64,000 nt of DNA from Leptospira ilyithenensis (GTDB lineage: Bacteria; Spirochaetota; Leptospiria; Leptospirales; Leptospiraceae), in contig NZ_RQHV01000045.1 in NCBI RefSeq assembly GCF_004771005.1, positions 1-64,000 of the forward strand. Reading direction: 5' to 3'. The first letter of the stretch is position 1, and the number at the start of each line of letters is the position of its first letter. Below are positions 27,154 through 36,405 of this stretch, piece after piece. Under the pieces are notes generated by a model. The model was not told where the DNA came from. It was given only the letters and a program-made list of their open reading frames with translations, and did not search any database. The position numbers and the translations under genes were made by a program.

Positions 27154-27540
27154 TTTGGATTCCGGGAAGAGATTTTCTTTCGCTGTCTCAAAATACAGAA
27201 CCTCTTCCATTCCGGAAAGTAAAGCGGTAGAAGACTCGACGGAAAGCAAATGGAACAGTGAGGTTACATTTGCTGTATGCACATTCCCTGCCAAAATTTC
27301 CAAAGTTTCCTTATCGAAGGAAAGTATCTCTTCCACGATTTCGTTTACCAAATGGAGAAAACTTCTTTCCTTTTCTTTTTGATCTTTCGGAAATTCGGAA
27401 AATACATTTAACACGGAATATACGGAAGTATACAATTGATGGTGCTCGTGAATATAGGACTCGAGTATCGGCAGAATTTTCTTATTTTCCTCATTCCATA
27501 AAAGCGCTTTCCAAACGGATGAAGAGATGTAAATTTTCAA
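27118..27540 (-). CDS. PIN-like protein, acidic site apparently lost (toxin-like partner of RHH protein)
   Basis: A 140-residue cytosolic protein. The opening MKIYISSSVWKALL, the central LYTSVYSVLNVFSEF and the late SSTALLSGMEEVLYFETA follow the strand-helix order of PIN-domain nucleases (VapC-like). The first Asp of the PIN site is Ser here, and the second acidic position in LNVF is absent, so nuclease activity would be unlikely. It overlaps the upstream ribbon-helix-helix gene by four bases, the arrangement of type II toxin-antitoxin pairs. It may be a retired toxin or an adaptor. The fold call is mine and tentative. Its 3' end overlaps the LamG-like gene tail-to-tail by 36 bases. Confidence 0.5.
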   Translation of the reverse strand: MKIYISSSVWKALLWNEENKKILPILESYIHEHHQLYTSVYSVLNVFSEFPKDQKEKERSFLHLVNEIVEEILSFDKETLEILAGNVHTANVTSLFHLLSVESSTALLSGMEEVLYFETAKENLFPESKLPLRNLFRKMN

Positions 27541-27728
27541 TCCAATAACTCCGTAATCGTCCGAAGCGCTTTGATTCGGGTGAAGTCCGATTTTTGAGTG
27601 ATTTCATTCCGAAGCGCAAGCCGAAGGAGTTCCCCTTGCGAAATTCCTCTTTTGTCCGCTTCATTTTTTAAAAGCAAAATCTCTTCTTCGGAAAAAAGAA
27701 TTTGGAATCGTTTGTCGATCTTTGCCAT
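27537..27728 (-). CDS. Ribbon-helix-helix DNA-binding protein (antitoxin-like)
   Basis: A 63-residue protein with the RHH layout: the strand DKRFQILFSEEEI, helix LLLKNEADKRGI and the turn-plus-helix SQGELLRLALRNEI. Such proteins repress their own operons or act as antitoxins. The start is fixed at 27728 by a strong GGAGGAGGA ribosome site and by the TAATG overlap with the TPR gene; a longer frame upstream is not needed. The next gene overlaps by four bases and codes a PIN-like protein. Confidence 0.7.
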   Translation of the reverse strand: MAKIDKRFQILFSEEEILLLKNEADKRGISQGELLRLALRNEITQKSDFTRIKALRTITELLD

Positions 27729-28339
27729 TATTCCTCCTCCTCCAGTTCCTTTTCCGCCTTTTCGTATTTTCTCCAAAACAATTCGGCATCCTTCCATTGT
27801 CCGAGAGATTCATACAATGCCGCGATATTATAATAACATTCGGTGAGTCTGTAATCCAGCTTCACAGCTTTTTGAAACAATTTGATCGACTTCTCCTTGT
27901 TATCCGAAAACCATTCGCTGAAAGCCCAGAGATAATACCATCTGCCTAAATTGGGATCTCTAGGACGAACTTTTTCCAAATGCAATACATTCTCTTGAAA
28001 TATCTTTGACGCCTTATTATAATTGCTTTGGATAGCTCTGGTTTTGTTGATTCTTGATTCTATATTTTCATCGTTTCCGGGAACTTCCAAGTCAGTTCGG
28101 TATAACAATGCTTTGGCATATACCAATTTAAAATACAATTCGTTCGGACTGATTGTCAGGTATTTTTCCAAATAAGGAATGGATTTTGTTTCCTCATCTG
28201 ACCTATGATATTCGAATATTTGTTTTTTTAAAATGGTCGTTTCTTCCTTGCGTTTGGAAGGAGCGGCCAACGCAACCTCCGTAACGAAACAGAAACCTAA
28301 AAACAATTTAAAGATATAGGTAGTAATTTTCACCGTCAT
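27728..28339 (-). CDS. Exported TPR protein
   Basis: A 203-residue protein with a signal peptide ending near VALAA. The mature part is helical with at least two TPR units: YLWAFSEWFSDNKEKSIKLFQKA (described only in outline) and CYYNIAALYESLGQWKDAE near residue 165. TPRs mediate protein contacts. It overlaps the 997-residue sensor gene upstream by 32 bases and shares TAATG with the RHH gene downstream, so the four genes form one unit. A role as partner of the membrane sensor is inferred from the overlap. Confidence 0.72.
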   Translation of the reverse strand: MTVKITTYIFKLFLGFCFVTEVALAAPSKRKEETTILKKQIFEYHRSDEETKSIPYLEKYLTISPNELYFKLVYAKALLYRTDLEVPGNDENIESRINKTRAIQSNYNKASKIFQENVLHLEKVRPRDPNLGRWYYLWAFSEWFSDNKEKSIKLFQKAVKLDYRLTECYYNIAALYESLGQWKDAELFWRKYEKAEKELEEEE

Positions 28340-31301
28340 CTGGATATTTCATAAACTTACATTCGTAAGGAAACGGATACAAATGGAGTAATTTCTCCAA
28401 GGTATCTTTCATATTGGCTTCGCTGATGATCAAAAAAGAATTGGGGGAACTTTCGATGACTCGGTCATTGCTTTGCAAAACATCCGCAACTTTCGCCAAA
28501 AGCGAAGCTTTTTTGGTTTCATTCGAAACGGAGGGATGATAGTTTTCCCACATAACACGAGATACATGAGCAATTCTTTTTCCCCCCAAAGTTGCCTGTA
28601 GGAAAGAACGAACCATCCAAGACAAACTGTCTTCAAACAAATCGGGAGTCTTTTCTTCTTTTTCCAACAGAGTATTCAAAGCAGGGATCAGTTGTTTTAA
28701 CTTTTCACCGATCATTCTTTTATGCGAATCCAAAAACTTTTCCTTTTCGGATTTATTCAAAAGAACGAGAAAAAGTCCGGGAAATCCGTAAGAATCCAAC
28801 TTAAAGGAAACAATCGTTTCAATTTGAGCTAGTATTTCCCAGGAGAATTTTTTGGAGATGAACTTGTCCTGTCTTACCTTTTCATCAATGTCAACCCAGG
28901 AAAACCCTGTTTCATCATAATCGAAAAAGGAATCATTATGAAGAAATATCATATTGGATCTGGTATTGTAATCCAAACCGAAAGAAATCTGACTATGATA
29001 AGAACCGATGGTGTCGTTTAAAAACAAAAATGAAAATCGGGGGGATCCGAGTCTGCTTATAAAATTGCGGGTATATTCGACAATGCCGTCCAAAGAAATT
29101 CCGTCCCCACGATAGACCCGATCCAAAAGCGAATATTCGAATTTTTTTTCTTCCTGGATGGGCCAATTCAACGACTGTGCTTCGTTAGGTTGTTTGAAGA
29201 CCTCTTCCGTGGTCTCTTGGGATATGACTTTCTTAACAAGATCCTTCAACTCGGGATTGAAAATGGATTCCCTTTTTTTCTGAATTTCCGGCGCGAAAGA
29301 TTCCTTTCTATTTTTCCATAAAACCGGAGGAATGTATTGATGGATTTGTTTTTTCACAGTTTCTTTCCCAGGATAGAAAGAAGTCGGTAACTCTGCAATC
29401 GCTTCTTTTTTAGGGATCGTATTTTCCAAATTCGAAGCAACCGATTCCACTTTATTTTCCTTTCTTTCTTCTATTATAATATGATCTTTCGTCGGATCGA
29501 TTTCCAAAGGAACAAATTCTTTCGATTCGTCAGTTTTCGTATTTAAACTTGCAGTCTGATAAACATTTTCATAATCCGCTTCTCCGACTTCAGGAAGAGA
29601 AAAGAGTTCTTCTTCCTCGGTCTCTTTTTTCGTAAACATTTGAAATTTAAAAAAACCGAAAACCAAAAGTAGCGGTATAAAAGTTATATAAGACCAAACG
29701 GTAACAAGAGATAAAACACCTTCCGTTTTAAATATAAAAAGCCCGTCCAAATGACCTTTGGTTTCGGCGGAAGCGGACACATAATAAGAACGAAATAAAA
29801 CTTTTAAAATGGAAAAAGAACTGACTCCGGACTCAATATGTTTTGCACCTGAAACCAATTCCTCTTCCCAAAGTTTGGGATGAAGCAAAAATGATTCGTT
29901 GTTTCTGTCTTTTGAAATCCGCAAACTAACGTCAGGATAATAATATTCGTCTCTATCTTTTTCTTTTTTGGCGGAGAAGGAAATTCCGTTCAGAGCAAGC
30001 ACGACCAAAACCGACTTTTTGTTTTCTTCATTGATAGGAATGATAAAAATATATTCCTTATCATTCTGCAATAAACGGGATGACTTTTCACGATAAACTT
30101 CCGTTAGATGACTAATAATCCCCAATCCGAACCGATCAGTAAGAAACCTCATATTTTCTCCGTCCGACCAGGTATAAACATCATTCACTACCGAATCATA
30201 ATGAAAATTTCTGAAATCTTCCCGTTTGTTTTTACTCGAAGAGAATTGATCCAATACGTTTTTTTCAAGTATCGTCAGTTCGTTTTCCACCTGTTCCAAA
30301 CGCATATTTGCCCAAGGAATATAATAACGAAAATCGGGAAAGATGGAAAAGGAAGTCTGGTAAAAAGTAATCAGCATCAGATATGATATGATTCCGATGA
30401 GTTTGGAGTTGGATAATTCCAAAGGTCTTCCTTTTAAAGACAGATAAATGATGCGTGCAATACAACAAAACGAAATACTTACGCTTACTATCAATAGAAA
30501 TCGGGAGACAGTCCATTTTGAAAACAGATTTGCATCTTCGATAATATAGACCGAGTATTCTTTGAATTTATATTTATTAAGTAATCCTTCTTCACCGCCG
30601 ATTTTCCAAGAAATCTTTTTTCCTTCTTTGCCTTGAAAGATACGGAGCAACTCTTCTTCCGTTCTGTCTCCGTTCAAAACGGAAACATCATTCGTATAGA
30701 AAATAGTTCCAACCACTTCGTCAAATACCCAAAAATTAAATCCGAACTCCAAATTGGGATTTGATAAATTCGGTTTTGCCATATATGGCAAAGGAAAGGT
30801 GATAAAAAATTTACCGTCTTTGGATCTGTAGGCGATCTCTCCGTTTGCCAGATTCCTAGCCATTCCCTTTTCCAGAGGATTCGAATCATGACGGAGTTCG
30901 TTTTGAAACACTTCTTTCGTTTCCTGATCGGAATAAACAAGTCTTAAGGACTGATCGTAGACTTTGATCGAACTTATATTCAATCTGTCTTTGATCTTCT
31001 TTCCCACCAAACTTCCGTAATATGGAAGTTCGCCTTCCCTCAGATTGAATTCCAGATGTTTTAAATATTCCTGTTTTGTGGCGGAATGATGGATGGCGAG
31101 TGCTTCTAAAAATTTTTCTTTTCGGGAGAATTCGTCGAAAAGACTCTCCCAAACCAAAAATACGAAACCTAAAAAAACGGAAAAAAATAGGATTCCCAAG
31201 AGAATAGAGGCTTGTCCGAATTTCCGAATCATCTTTACTATTATCGGTGGCATTTTTTGAAATTCGACTCTAGTCCAAGGTACAGATGATATTTTATACA
31301 T
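28308..31301 (-). CDS. Large membrane sensor-like protein with a degenerate GGDEF-like tail
   Basis: A 997-residue protein. A transmembrane helix at about 30-55, a periplasmic region to about 265 (YDQSLRLVYSDQETKEVF resembles sensor loops), further helices near 270-335 and one near 545-560, then a long polar linker with many Glu, Lys and Pro. The C-terminal part (about 730-997) looks like a GAF/PAS-like segment followed by a GGDEF-type region: the frame DRVIESSPNSFLIISEA near residue 950 aligns with the diguanylate cyclase signature, but the motif reads SPNSF instead of GGDEF, so cyclase activity is not expected. The start is uncertain: ATG 31301, 31253 or 31232 are all possible, the first overlapping the divergent gene. 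Confidence 0.65.
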   Translation of the reverse strand: MYKISSVPWTRVEFQKMPPIIVKMIRKFGQASILLGILFFSVFLGFVFLVWESLFDEFSRKEKFLEALAIHHSATKQEYLKHLEFNLREGELPYYGSLVGKKIKDRLNISSIKVYDQSLRLVYSDQETKEVFQNELRHDSNPLEKGMARNLANGEIAYRSKDGKFFITFPLPYMAKPNLSNPNLEFGFNFWVFDEVVGTIFYTNDVSVLNGDRTEEELLRIFQGKEGKKISWKIGGEEGLLNKYKFKEYSVYIIEDANLFSKWTVSRFLLIVSVSISFCCIARIIYLSLKGRPLELSNSKLIGIISYLMLITFYQTSFSIFPDFRYYIPWANMRLEQVENELTILEKNVLDQFSSSKNKREDFRNFHYDSVVNDVYTWSDGENMRFLTDRFGLGIISHLTEVYREKSSRLLQNDKEYIFIIPINEENKKSVLVVLALNGISFSAKKEKDRDEYYYPDVSLRISKDRNNESFLLHPKLWEEELVSGAKHIESGVSSFSILKVLFRSYYVSASAETKGHLDGLFIFKTEGVLSLVTVWSYITFIPLLLVFGFFKFQMFTKKETEEEELFSLPEVGEADYENVYQTASLNTKTDESKEFVPLEIDPTKDHIIIEERKENKVESVASNLENTIPKKEAIAELPTSFYPGKETVKKQIHQYIPPVLWKNRKESFAPEIQKKRESIFNPELKDLVKKVISQETTEEVFKQPNEAQSLNWPIQEEKKFEYSLLDRVYRGDGISLDGIVEYTRNFISRLGSPRFSFLFLNDTIGSYHSQISFGLDYNTRSNMIFLHNDSFFDYDETGFSWVDIDEKVRQDKFISKKFSWEILAQIETIVSFKLDSYGFPGLFLVLLNKSEKEKFLDSHKRMIGEKLKQLIPALNTLLEKEEKTPDLFEDSLSWMVRSFLQATLGGKRIAHVSRVMWENYHPSVSNETKKASLLAKVADVLQSNDRVIESSPNSFLIISEANMKDTLEKLLHLYPFPYECKFMKYPDDGENYYLYL

Positions 31302-32254
31302 TTTTAGATGGAATCGGCCTTGGGAAATACGATCCGGAGAGAAATCCGTTCTCTAAGTTCGCAGAAGGATTTCTATCTCCCCTCGGTGGCAAATCGCAGG
31401 CAGATGCCAAACTCCCCAAACTGGCAAATACTCTGCATTATGTAAAAACGGATGCGCATATGGGGGTTCCCGGACTCCCTCAATCCGCTACGGGGCAAAC
31501 TGCGCTTTGGACCGGCGTGAACGGGCCGGGCACCCTCGGACGCCATGTCAGCGGGTTTCCTACGATTACTTTGCGGAAGATCATAGCAAAATATTCCATG
31601 ATCAAGATTCTTTCGGAAAACAAGATCAAAGCGGATTTTTTAAATTGTTTCACGGATCATTACCTTAGGCATGTTCAGGAAAAACCGAAACTGGTTTCCG
31701 CTTCAACGCTCATCCAACTAGCAAGCGATAGACCGTTAAAAACGATGGATGATCTGCGAAACGGAAAAGGTCTGTATATGGATCTGACTCATGAAATTTT
31801 ACGTGATTTTGCAGCTGACAGTCTGCCCAAGGATGATCCTCTTTTGCAGCTCAGAGATCCCAAAACTCTAGGCAACTCCGTATTTTCCATGTTTGGTGAT
31901 TATGGGCTGACGATTTACGAATATTTTTTAACCGACAAAGTGGGACATGCCCAAGATTGGGAAAAAGCGGAAAAGATCATTCATACCCTGGAAGCGTTTT
32001 TTTACGGAGTATTGGAAACGATTGATCCTGAAAAAGATCTACTTATCGTTGTGAGTGATCATGGAAATATGGAAGACCTAGGTCAGAAAAACCACACTGA
32101 AAATTCGGTAGCGACTATCCTTTACGGAAAAGACGCGGAAGAATATTCCGAAAATATTCATTCCTTAAAAGATGTAGTACCTATCATTTACAAAAAATTC
32201 GGGTTGGATGAGGCTCTGGAAAATTTAGCTCATAATGAGTTTTTTCCGAATTAG
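31286..32254 (+). CDS. Metalloenzyme-superfamily (phosphoglycerate-mutase/alkaline-phosphatase-like) protein
   Basis: A 322-residue protein of the two-metal metalloenzyme superfamily (cofactor-independent phosphoglycerate mutase, phosphopentomutase, alkaline phosphatase). Metal-site motifs are in order: FLDGIGLG at 6-13, GLPQSATGQTALWTG near 63 with the nucleophile candidate Ser/Thr, DKVGHAQD near 217, VVSDHGNMED near 255 and NHTENS near 268. It is shorter than iPGM (about 510 residues), lacking the inserted domain, so a phosphatase or phosphomutase role is possible; the substrate is not predictable. AAGG lies five bases before the ATG. Its 5' end overlaps the divergent sensor gene by 16 bases. 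Confidence 0.78.
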   Translation: MIFYTFLDGIGLGKYDPERNPFSKFAEGFLSPLGGKSQADAKLPKLANTLHYVKTDAHMGVPGLPQSATGQTALWTGVNGPGTLGRHVSGFPTITLRKIIAKYSMIKILSENKIKADFLNCFTDHYLRHVQEKPKLVSASTLIQLASDRPLKTMDDLRNGKGLYMDLTHEILRDFAADSLPKDDPLLQLRDPKTLGNSVFSMFGDYGLTIYEYFLTDKVGHAQDWEKAEKIIHTLEAFFYGVLETIDPEKDLLIVVSDHGNMEDLGQKNHTENSVATILYGKDAEEYSENIHSLKDVVPIIYKKFGLDEALENLAHNEFFPN

Positions 32255-32261
32255 ACTCGGA

Positions 32262-33485
32262 TTAAAAATCCAAGTCGTTTCCAAAACTATTTGAAGAGCC
32301 GGTTTCTTTTTTCTTTTCCATCAAAGGAGAAACGCTTCCTTTTCTTTCCTGATTCAAAGCATCAATGTCCAACCGGCCGGCTTTTTCTTCTTTGCCGGCA
32401 TCATCCAAATCATCGTTGTCTTTGAACTGATCCAAAGATTCTTTTTTCCAGGCAAGTGCTTTGTCAGTGATGTGGTTCTTAGGATACTTGTCCACGATGG
32501 TTTGAAACACGGAAGCTGCCTCTTCAAACTTGCCTTGTCTGAAATAAATCGTTCCCTTTTTATACAAAGACGCCTGATCCAAAGAATAATTGCTATTATT
32601 CAAAGTTTTATTCAAATATTCCAAAGATTGGGTTTGTTTACCTAATGCATCATAGGCGGAAGCAATATAGTAGTAGGAATTTTCTTCCACTTGCGGACTG
32701 GGGTTCAGAGTTAATGCTTTTTGGAAAAGCTCAATGGATTTCCAATATGTTTTTTTCGTATAAAGGGATTTGGCTTCCGCAAATACGGAATCCTTGTATT
32801 CATCCACAACTTTTCCATTCGCACCACTGAGTTGGTTTTCGGTTTCGATGTATTCGTCAAACACATCGAAAGAAGCCCAGTCTTTTCCTTGTTTGCGGAG
32901 AGTTCTTCCCCAACCGATTCTTGCTTCCGTATTCGTATTGTCCTCTTGCAAAGCCAATACATAGTTTTTGCGTGCCGGTTCCAATTGTTTGTGGTTATAG
33001 CCATAATCAGCTAACGATTGTAAAACTTTTGATCTGAGCTTGGGATTGTTGGAAGAGCGAAGTACTGATTCCAAATGACCCTTTCCTTCCACTTCCTGAT
33101 CCAATTTCAAAAGTAGATTTCCCAGAGAATAGGAAAGACTATCTCTTTCTTCCGATGTAAGGTTCGGTTTGTTTCTTAAACCTTTGTAAATATCCAAGGC
33201 AAGATAATGATCCCTGTTTTTTTCCAGGGCGCGTGCTTGGTTGTATTTGATTCTGAATTCGTAATTTTCCAGACCTTTTTTACCGGCAAGTTCAGAGAAT
33301 ATGGAAACAGCTTTCTCTTTGCTATTCTCGCTTGTCTGTTTTAAGTATTCTTCCCCTTCCGCAATTCTTTCCAAGACGACTTGATTTTGATCTTCTTTCG
33401 AGTAAATTGTAGTATGGTAAAATGCAGTGATGATTCCGGCACAAATAAATAAAAAGCCAGCCAATGCAACGATGGAACGATTCAT
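32262..33485 (-). CDS. Membrane-anchored TPR protein
   Basis: A 407-residue protein with an N-terminal transmembrane segment (IVALAGFLFICAGIITAFY) and then TPR repeats across about 40-345, for example SYYYIASAYDALGKQTQSLE and GTIYFRQGKFEEAASVFQTI. The C-terminal 50 residues are acidic and disordered, ending NDLDF. It overlaps the FN3/TPR gene upstream by four bases, so the two are co-translated and probably work together at the membrane. Function unknown. Confidence 0.8.
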   Translation of the reverse strand: MNRSIVALAGFLFICAGIITAFYHTTIYSKEDQNQVVLERIAEGEEYLKQTSENSKEKAVSIFSELAGKKGLENYEFRIKYNQARALEKNRDHYLALDIYKGLRNKPNLTSEERDSLSYSLGNLLLKLDQEVEGKGHLESVLRSSNNPKLRSKVLQSLADYGYNHKQLEPARKNYVLALQEDNTNTEARIGWGRTLRKQGKDWASFDVFDEYIETENQLSGANGKVVDEYKDSVFAEAKSLYTKKTYWKSIELFQKALTLNPSPQVEENSYYYIASAYDALGKQTQSLEYLNKTLNNSNYSLDQASLYKKGTIYFRQGKFEEAASVFQTIVDKYPKNHITDKALAWKKESLDQFKDNDDLDDAGKEEKAGRLDIDALNQERKGSVSPLMEKKKETGSSNSFGNDLDF

Positions 33486-35179
33486 GATTTACCTCTGCCC
33501 AGCTTTTCAAGAGTCTGGTTGGTCCAAAATTCTGTACGATCAGGAGAAAAGCTCTTAGCATCTCTCTTCATAAAATATCGGAGAGCTTTTTTATACTCCC
33601 CCGATTTTAGGTGACTAATCCCTAAATAAAAATACGCCTTACCCGCCAAATGTGTGTTTTTCTCCCGTTCCAGATATTTTTCCAAACGATCGATCGCCAG
33701 TTCAAATTTGCGTTTCATTACCGTCTCTTTCAAAATTCGATTGAGATCGGATTCGGAAAGGTCATAGTCCACTGTGGAAAGATTGTTTTCAAAGCCGGTA
33801 TCATCTACGAGACCGTCATCTCTTCCTGAAAGAGGTTTGATCTCAGGAGGCACCACACTGTGCTGATTGACCGCAGTGTCAACCTTTGCGGGAGTCTGTT
33901 CCGACTGTACGGTCCCTTCGTTGGATGCGAGTTTTGTTTCTTCCGGCTTGTCCAGATCTTTGTTAAAATCATATCTGAAAAAAGAAACATTCTCTTTCAA
34001 ACTGAAATCTTCGGAAATCACACCAGACTTGACAGTAACACCAAAATACAGCTCAGGAATCTCTTTCAATTCTTTGATATAGAAATTTGTTTTCGGATGA
34101 TTTACCGATGCTACCTTCACCGCTACTCCCGCTCCGAAAGAAGTAAGCCCTTGATTGAACGGTTTAGTAGATGCATAAACGGAATAGACGGAAGAATCAT
34201 CGACACCTTCGGGAGGAAGCCAACTCATCACAACGCCTTTCCCTACTCTTTCATAACCAACACCTCGAACATGCAAGGTGCCTTGCGGATCGGGAGGTGC
34301 AATGGATTGCGGTTTGCTTTTAGGAGATGCGGGAACGGAATCGTCGGCAATCACCTCTGCGGTATTTTTTCCATTATCCCTAACATAGAATATGCGAATG
34401 GAGGATTTTTTATCTTCCAACGGAAGACCTTCTTCCCCGCCCGGTTCTTTGACGGAAACTCCGTAATAGACTGTTTGGGATTTTTCCAAACCTTGGTCGA
34501 GAAAACTCACAGTCGGGTGACTTACCTCTGCCAGTTTTTGCGCTTTTTGCATCAACGGCAAACTGGTCATAGGATTGAAAGATCTGTATATGGTATAAAT
34601 CGTTCTCCCCGATACGACTCCGGGAGGTGCTTGCCAATCAATTCGTACATTCTTCTTTTCTAATGCAGCATGGATATTGGAAACATGGCTTGGTAGTTTT
34701 CCGATTCCGGGATCATCGGGAAAACTCGGGAAACCCGGATTGGACACTGTTCCGTCGGGATCTTCGATAGTAACCGGAATAACGGTATAATTTTGATTCG
34801 GAAATAATTTAACTTCTCTTTTGCGAATGTCCCCTACCAATACGACTGCGTAATAATAAGTTCCAGGTTTTAAATTATAATCATAAAAAGTTTTGATGGA
34901 GTTCGAACCGCCGGTCTTATAACGGCCGAGAGAGTCAGCAACATACAGTTTGTCAGGCGAATCAATCACAACATTGGCACGGGCAACAATTACTTCTCCT
35001 TCTTCTCTAGGAGGTTCCCAGGCAAGAAAAGTTGATTTTTTATCAGAAAGAATATTGGCTCTAATTACTCGTGCCGACGATGGATAACGCCCCTCTTCAA
35101 AAATAGCCTGGGTTGCCAAAGGAAAAAAAGAGAGAAATAGCAAAGCTCCCGAAATCCATTTTTTAAATGAGACCACCAT
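33482..35179 (-). CDS. Exported FN3-repeat/TPR protein
   Basis: A 565-residue protein. A signal peptide ends near ATQA. Three fibronectin-III-like segments follow (about 35-135, 165-270 and 300-400), each with a VDWQAPPG- or MSWLPPEG-like core strand and a YYAVVLVG- or YYGVSVKEP-like strand. The C-terminal part (about 475-565) has TPR-like helices ending in a unit KAYFYLGISHLKSGEYKKAL. It is predicted to lie on the periplasmic side or at the surface and to scaffold protein contacts. It is translationally coupled to the downstream TPR gene. I do not recognise a named orthologue. Confidence 0.72.
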   Translation of the reverse strand: MVVSFKKWISGALLFLSFFPLATQAIFEEGRYPSSARVIRANILSDKKSTFLAWEPPREEGEVIVARANVVIDSPDKLYVADSLGRYKTGGSNSIKTFYDYNLKPGTYYYAVVLVGDIRKREVKLFPNQNYTVIPVTIEDPDGTVSNPGFPSFPDDPGIGKLPSHVSNIHAALEKKNVRIDWQAPPGVVSGRTIYTIYRSFNPMTSLPLMQKAQKLAEVSHPTVSFLDQGLEKSQTVYYGVSVKEPGGEEGLPLEDKKSSIRIFYVRDNGKNTAEVIADDSVPASPKSKPQSIAPPDPQGTLHVRGVGYERVGKGVVMSWLPPEGVDDSSVYSVYASTKPFNQGLTSFGAGVAVKVASVNHPKTNFYIKELKEIPELYFGVTVKSGVISEDFSLKENVSFFRYDFNKDLDKPEETKLASNEGTVQSEQTPAKVDTAVNQHSVVPPEIKPLSGRDDGLVDDTGFENNLSTVDYDLSESDLNRILKETVMKRKFELAIDRLEKYLEREKNTHLAGKAYFYLGISHLKSGEYKKALRYFMKRDAKSFSPDRTEFWTNQTLEKLGRGKS

Positions 35180-35259
35180 AGTTTCATTTTCGGTCTCCCG
35201 GCCGATGGAATTGAATTTTTCTATTGTACTCCCAAATAGATTCTTTGAAAATTGGAATT

Positions 35260-35916
35260 ATGTCGGAAACGGAATACTACAGATCTTTGGAATATCATGA
35301 ATATTTGCTTTCCAGCCATAGAAGAGAAGTATGCTCTCCGGATGACGTCTTTGCTTTTTTCAATTGGAAGGGTTTGCAAAATCTCGTGGATTTCGGTTCC
35401 GGGCTAGGATTTTACTTCAACGAATTTCGAAAATGGTTTCCCGATGTCTGGGTTTGGGCGGGGGAATGCCAGCAAGAGATCATCGATATGATTTTGCGAA
35501 GAAAGCTTCTGGAAGGGTTGGAAAAACTCACACCTTTCTACATAGACCAATCCGACCACCCTCTCTTACCCACTTGGATTCCCGTTCCTGAAATCATATT
35601 TGCTTCTCTTTCCCTCTCAACATTCCCGAATCCAGGTCTTGCAATGGATGGATTGATTCGTTCCATGAAACAAGGAGGAAGGTTGTTTATTGTGGATTGG
35701 GCAAAAACGGAATCCGGATTCGGTCCGAAAATCAACGAAAAGATATCTCTGGATAAAATGAAATTTCTCGCCGAAGAATACAAACTGGACGTTATCAAAT
35801 CGGGAAGGATATCCGAATTTTTTTACGGAATGGAAGTGAAGGCAAGTCCTTCCTTTATTTACGGTTATTACGATTTGAAAGAGGAAGAGGACGATTCGGA
35901 TATATTTAAGATGTAA
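35260..35916 (+). CDS. Class I SAM-dependent methyltransferase-like protein
   Basis: With the ATG at 35260 the protein has 218 residues; an upstream ATG at 35224 would add 12. The SAM-binding glycine loop is NLVDFGSGLGFY near residue 45, followed by an acidic strand end (WAGECQ) and the late strand GGRLFIVDWAKTES, as in Rossmann-fold methyltransferases. The substrate is unknown. It converges on the SRPBCC gene with an 11-base overlap. Confidence 0.7.
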   Translation: MSETEYYRSLEYHEYLLSSHRREVCSPDDVFAFFNWKGLQNLVDFGSGLGFYFNEFRKWFPDVWVWAGECQQEIIDMILRRKLLEGLEKLTPFYIDQSDHPLLPTWIPVPEIIFASLSLSTFPNPGLAMDGLIRSMKQGGRLFIVDWAKTESGFGPKINEKISLDKMKFLAEEYKLDVIKSGRISEFFYGMEVKASPSFIYGYYDLKEEEDDSDIFKM

Positions 35917-36367
35917 TTGTCGTAGTCTCCGCGATCTTTTTAATGATCTCCAAACAATGGTTCCAACTATCTTCGGAATGTTTCAGCTTTTCTTCCGAGG
36001 TAAATCCGGATTGAGTCAAACTAAGCGTAACTGTTTCACCTGCTGCCGTTAGTTTATTTTCTATGATTGCATAGTTTTCAGGTGAATAGGGAAGCCCGAA
36101 GAATGCAGTGAAATAAGTATATTTGAATAAGCTCGGTTTTTGAAATTCCAAAATCACACCTTTCTCTTCGTAAGCTTTTCCTTCCCACTCTCCTTTAAAA
36201 ACAAGAGGACTTCCTTTTTTCCAATCAGAAATCGCATCCGTTCCGTAAAGATATTCCTTTATGTATTTTGGGCTCGTGAGAATTTCCCACACCGTCTCCC
36301 GGCTTGCTTTGATTTGTTTTTCCATACTAAGTTTTAAATTATGATTTAAGCTGTCGATTTGGTTCAT
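35906..36367 (-). CDS. SRPBCC (AHSA1-like) domain protein
   Basis: A 153-residue protein when started at ATG 36367. The pattern SMEKQIKASRETVWEILTSPKYIKEYL, here cut to its start and end, and the later WKKGSPLVFKGEW and SGFTSEEKLKHSEDSWNHC match the AHSA1/SRPBCC hydrophobic-cavity fold. The family binds hydrophobic ligands or Hsp90-type chaperones. It is divergent from the AraC regulator; the pair resembles regulator/AHSA1 pairs seen widely in bacteria. In-frame codons upstream of 36367 lack a good ribosome site. Confidence 0.82.
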   Translation of the reverse strand: MNQIDSLNHNLKLSMEKQIKASRETVWEILTSPKYIKEYLYGTDAISDWKKGSPLVFKGEWEGKAYEEKGVILEFQKPSLFKYTYFTAFFGLPYSPENYAIIENKLTAAGETVTLSLTQSGFTSEEKLKHSEDSWNHCLEIIKKIAETTTITS

Positions 36368-36405
36368 GTTTGGCTCCAAGATAAAGATATACCAGTTTAA
36401 CGGAT

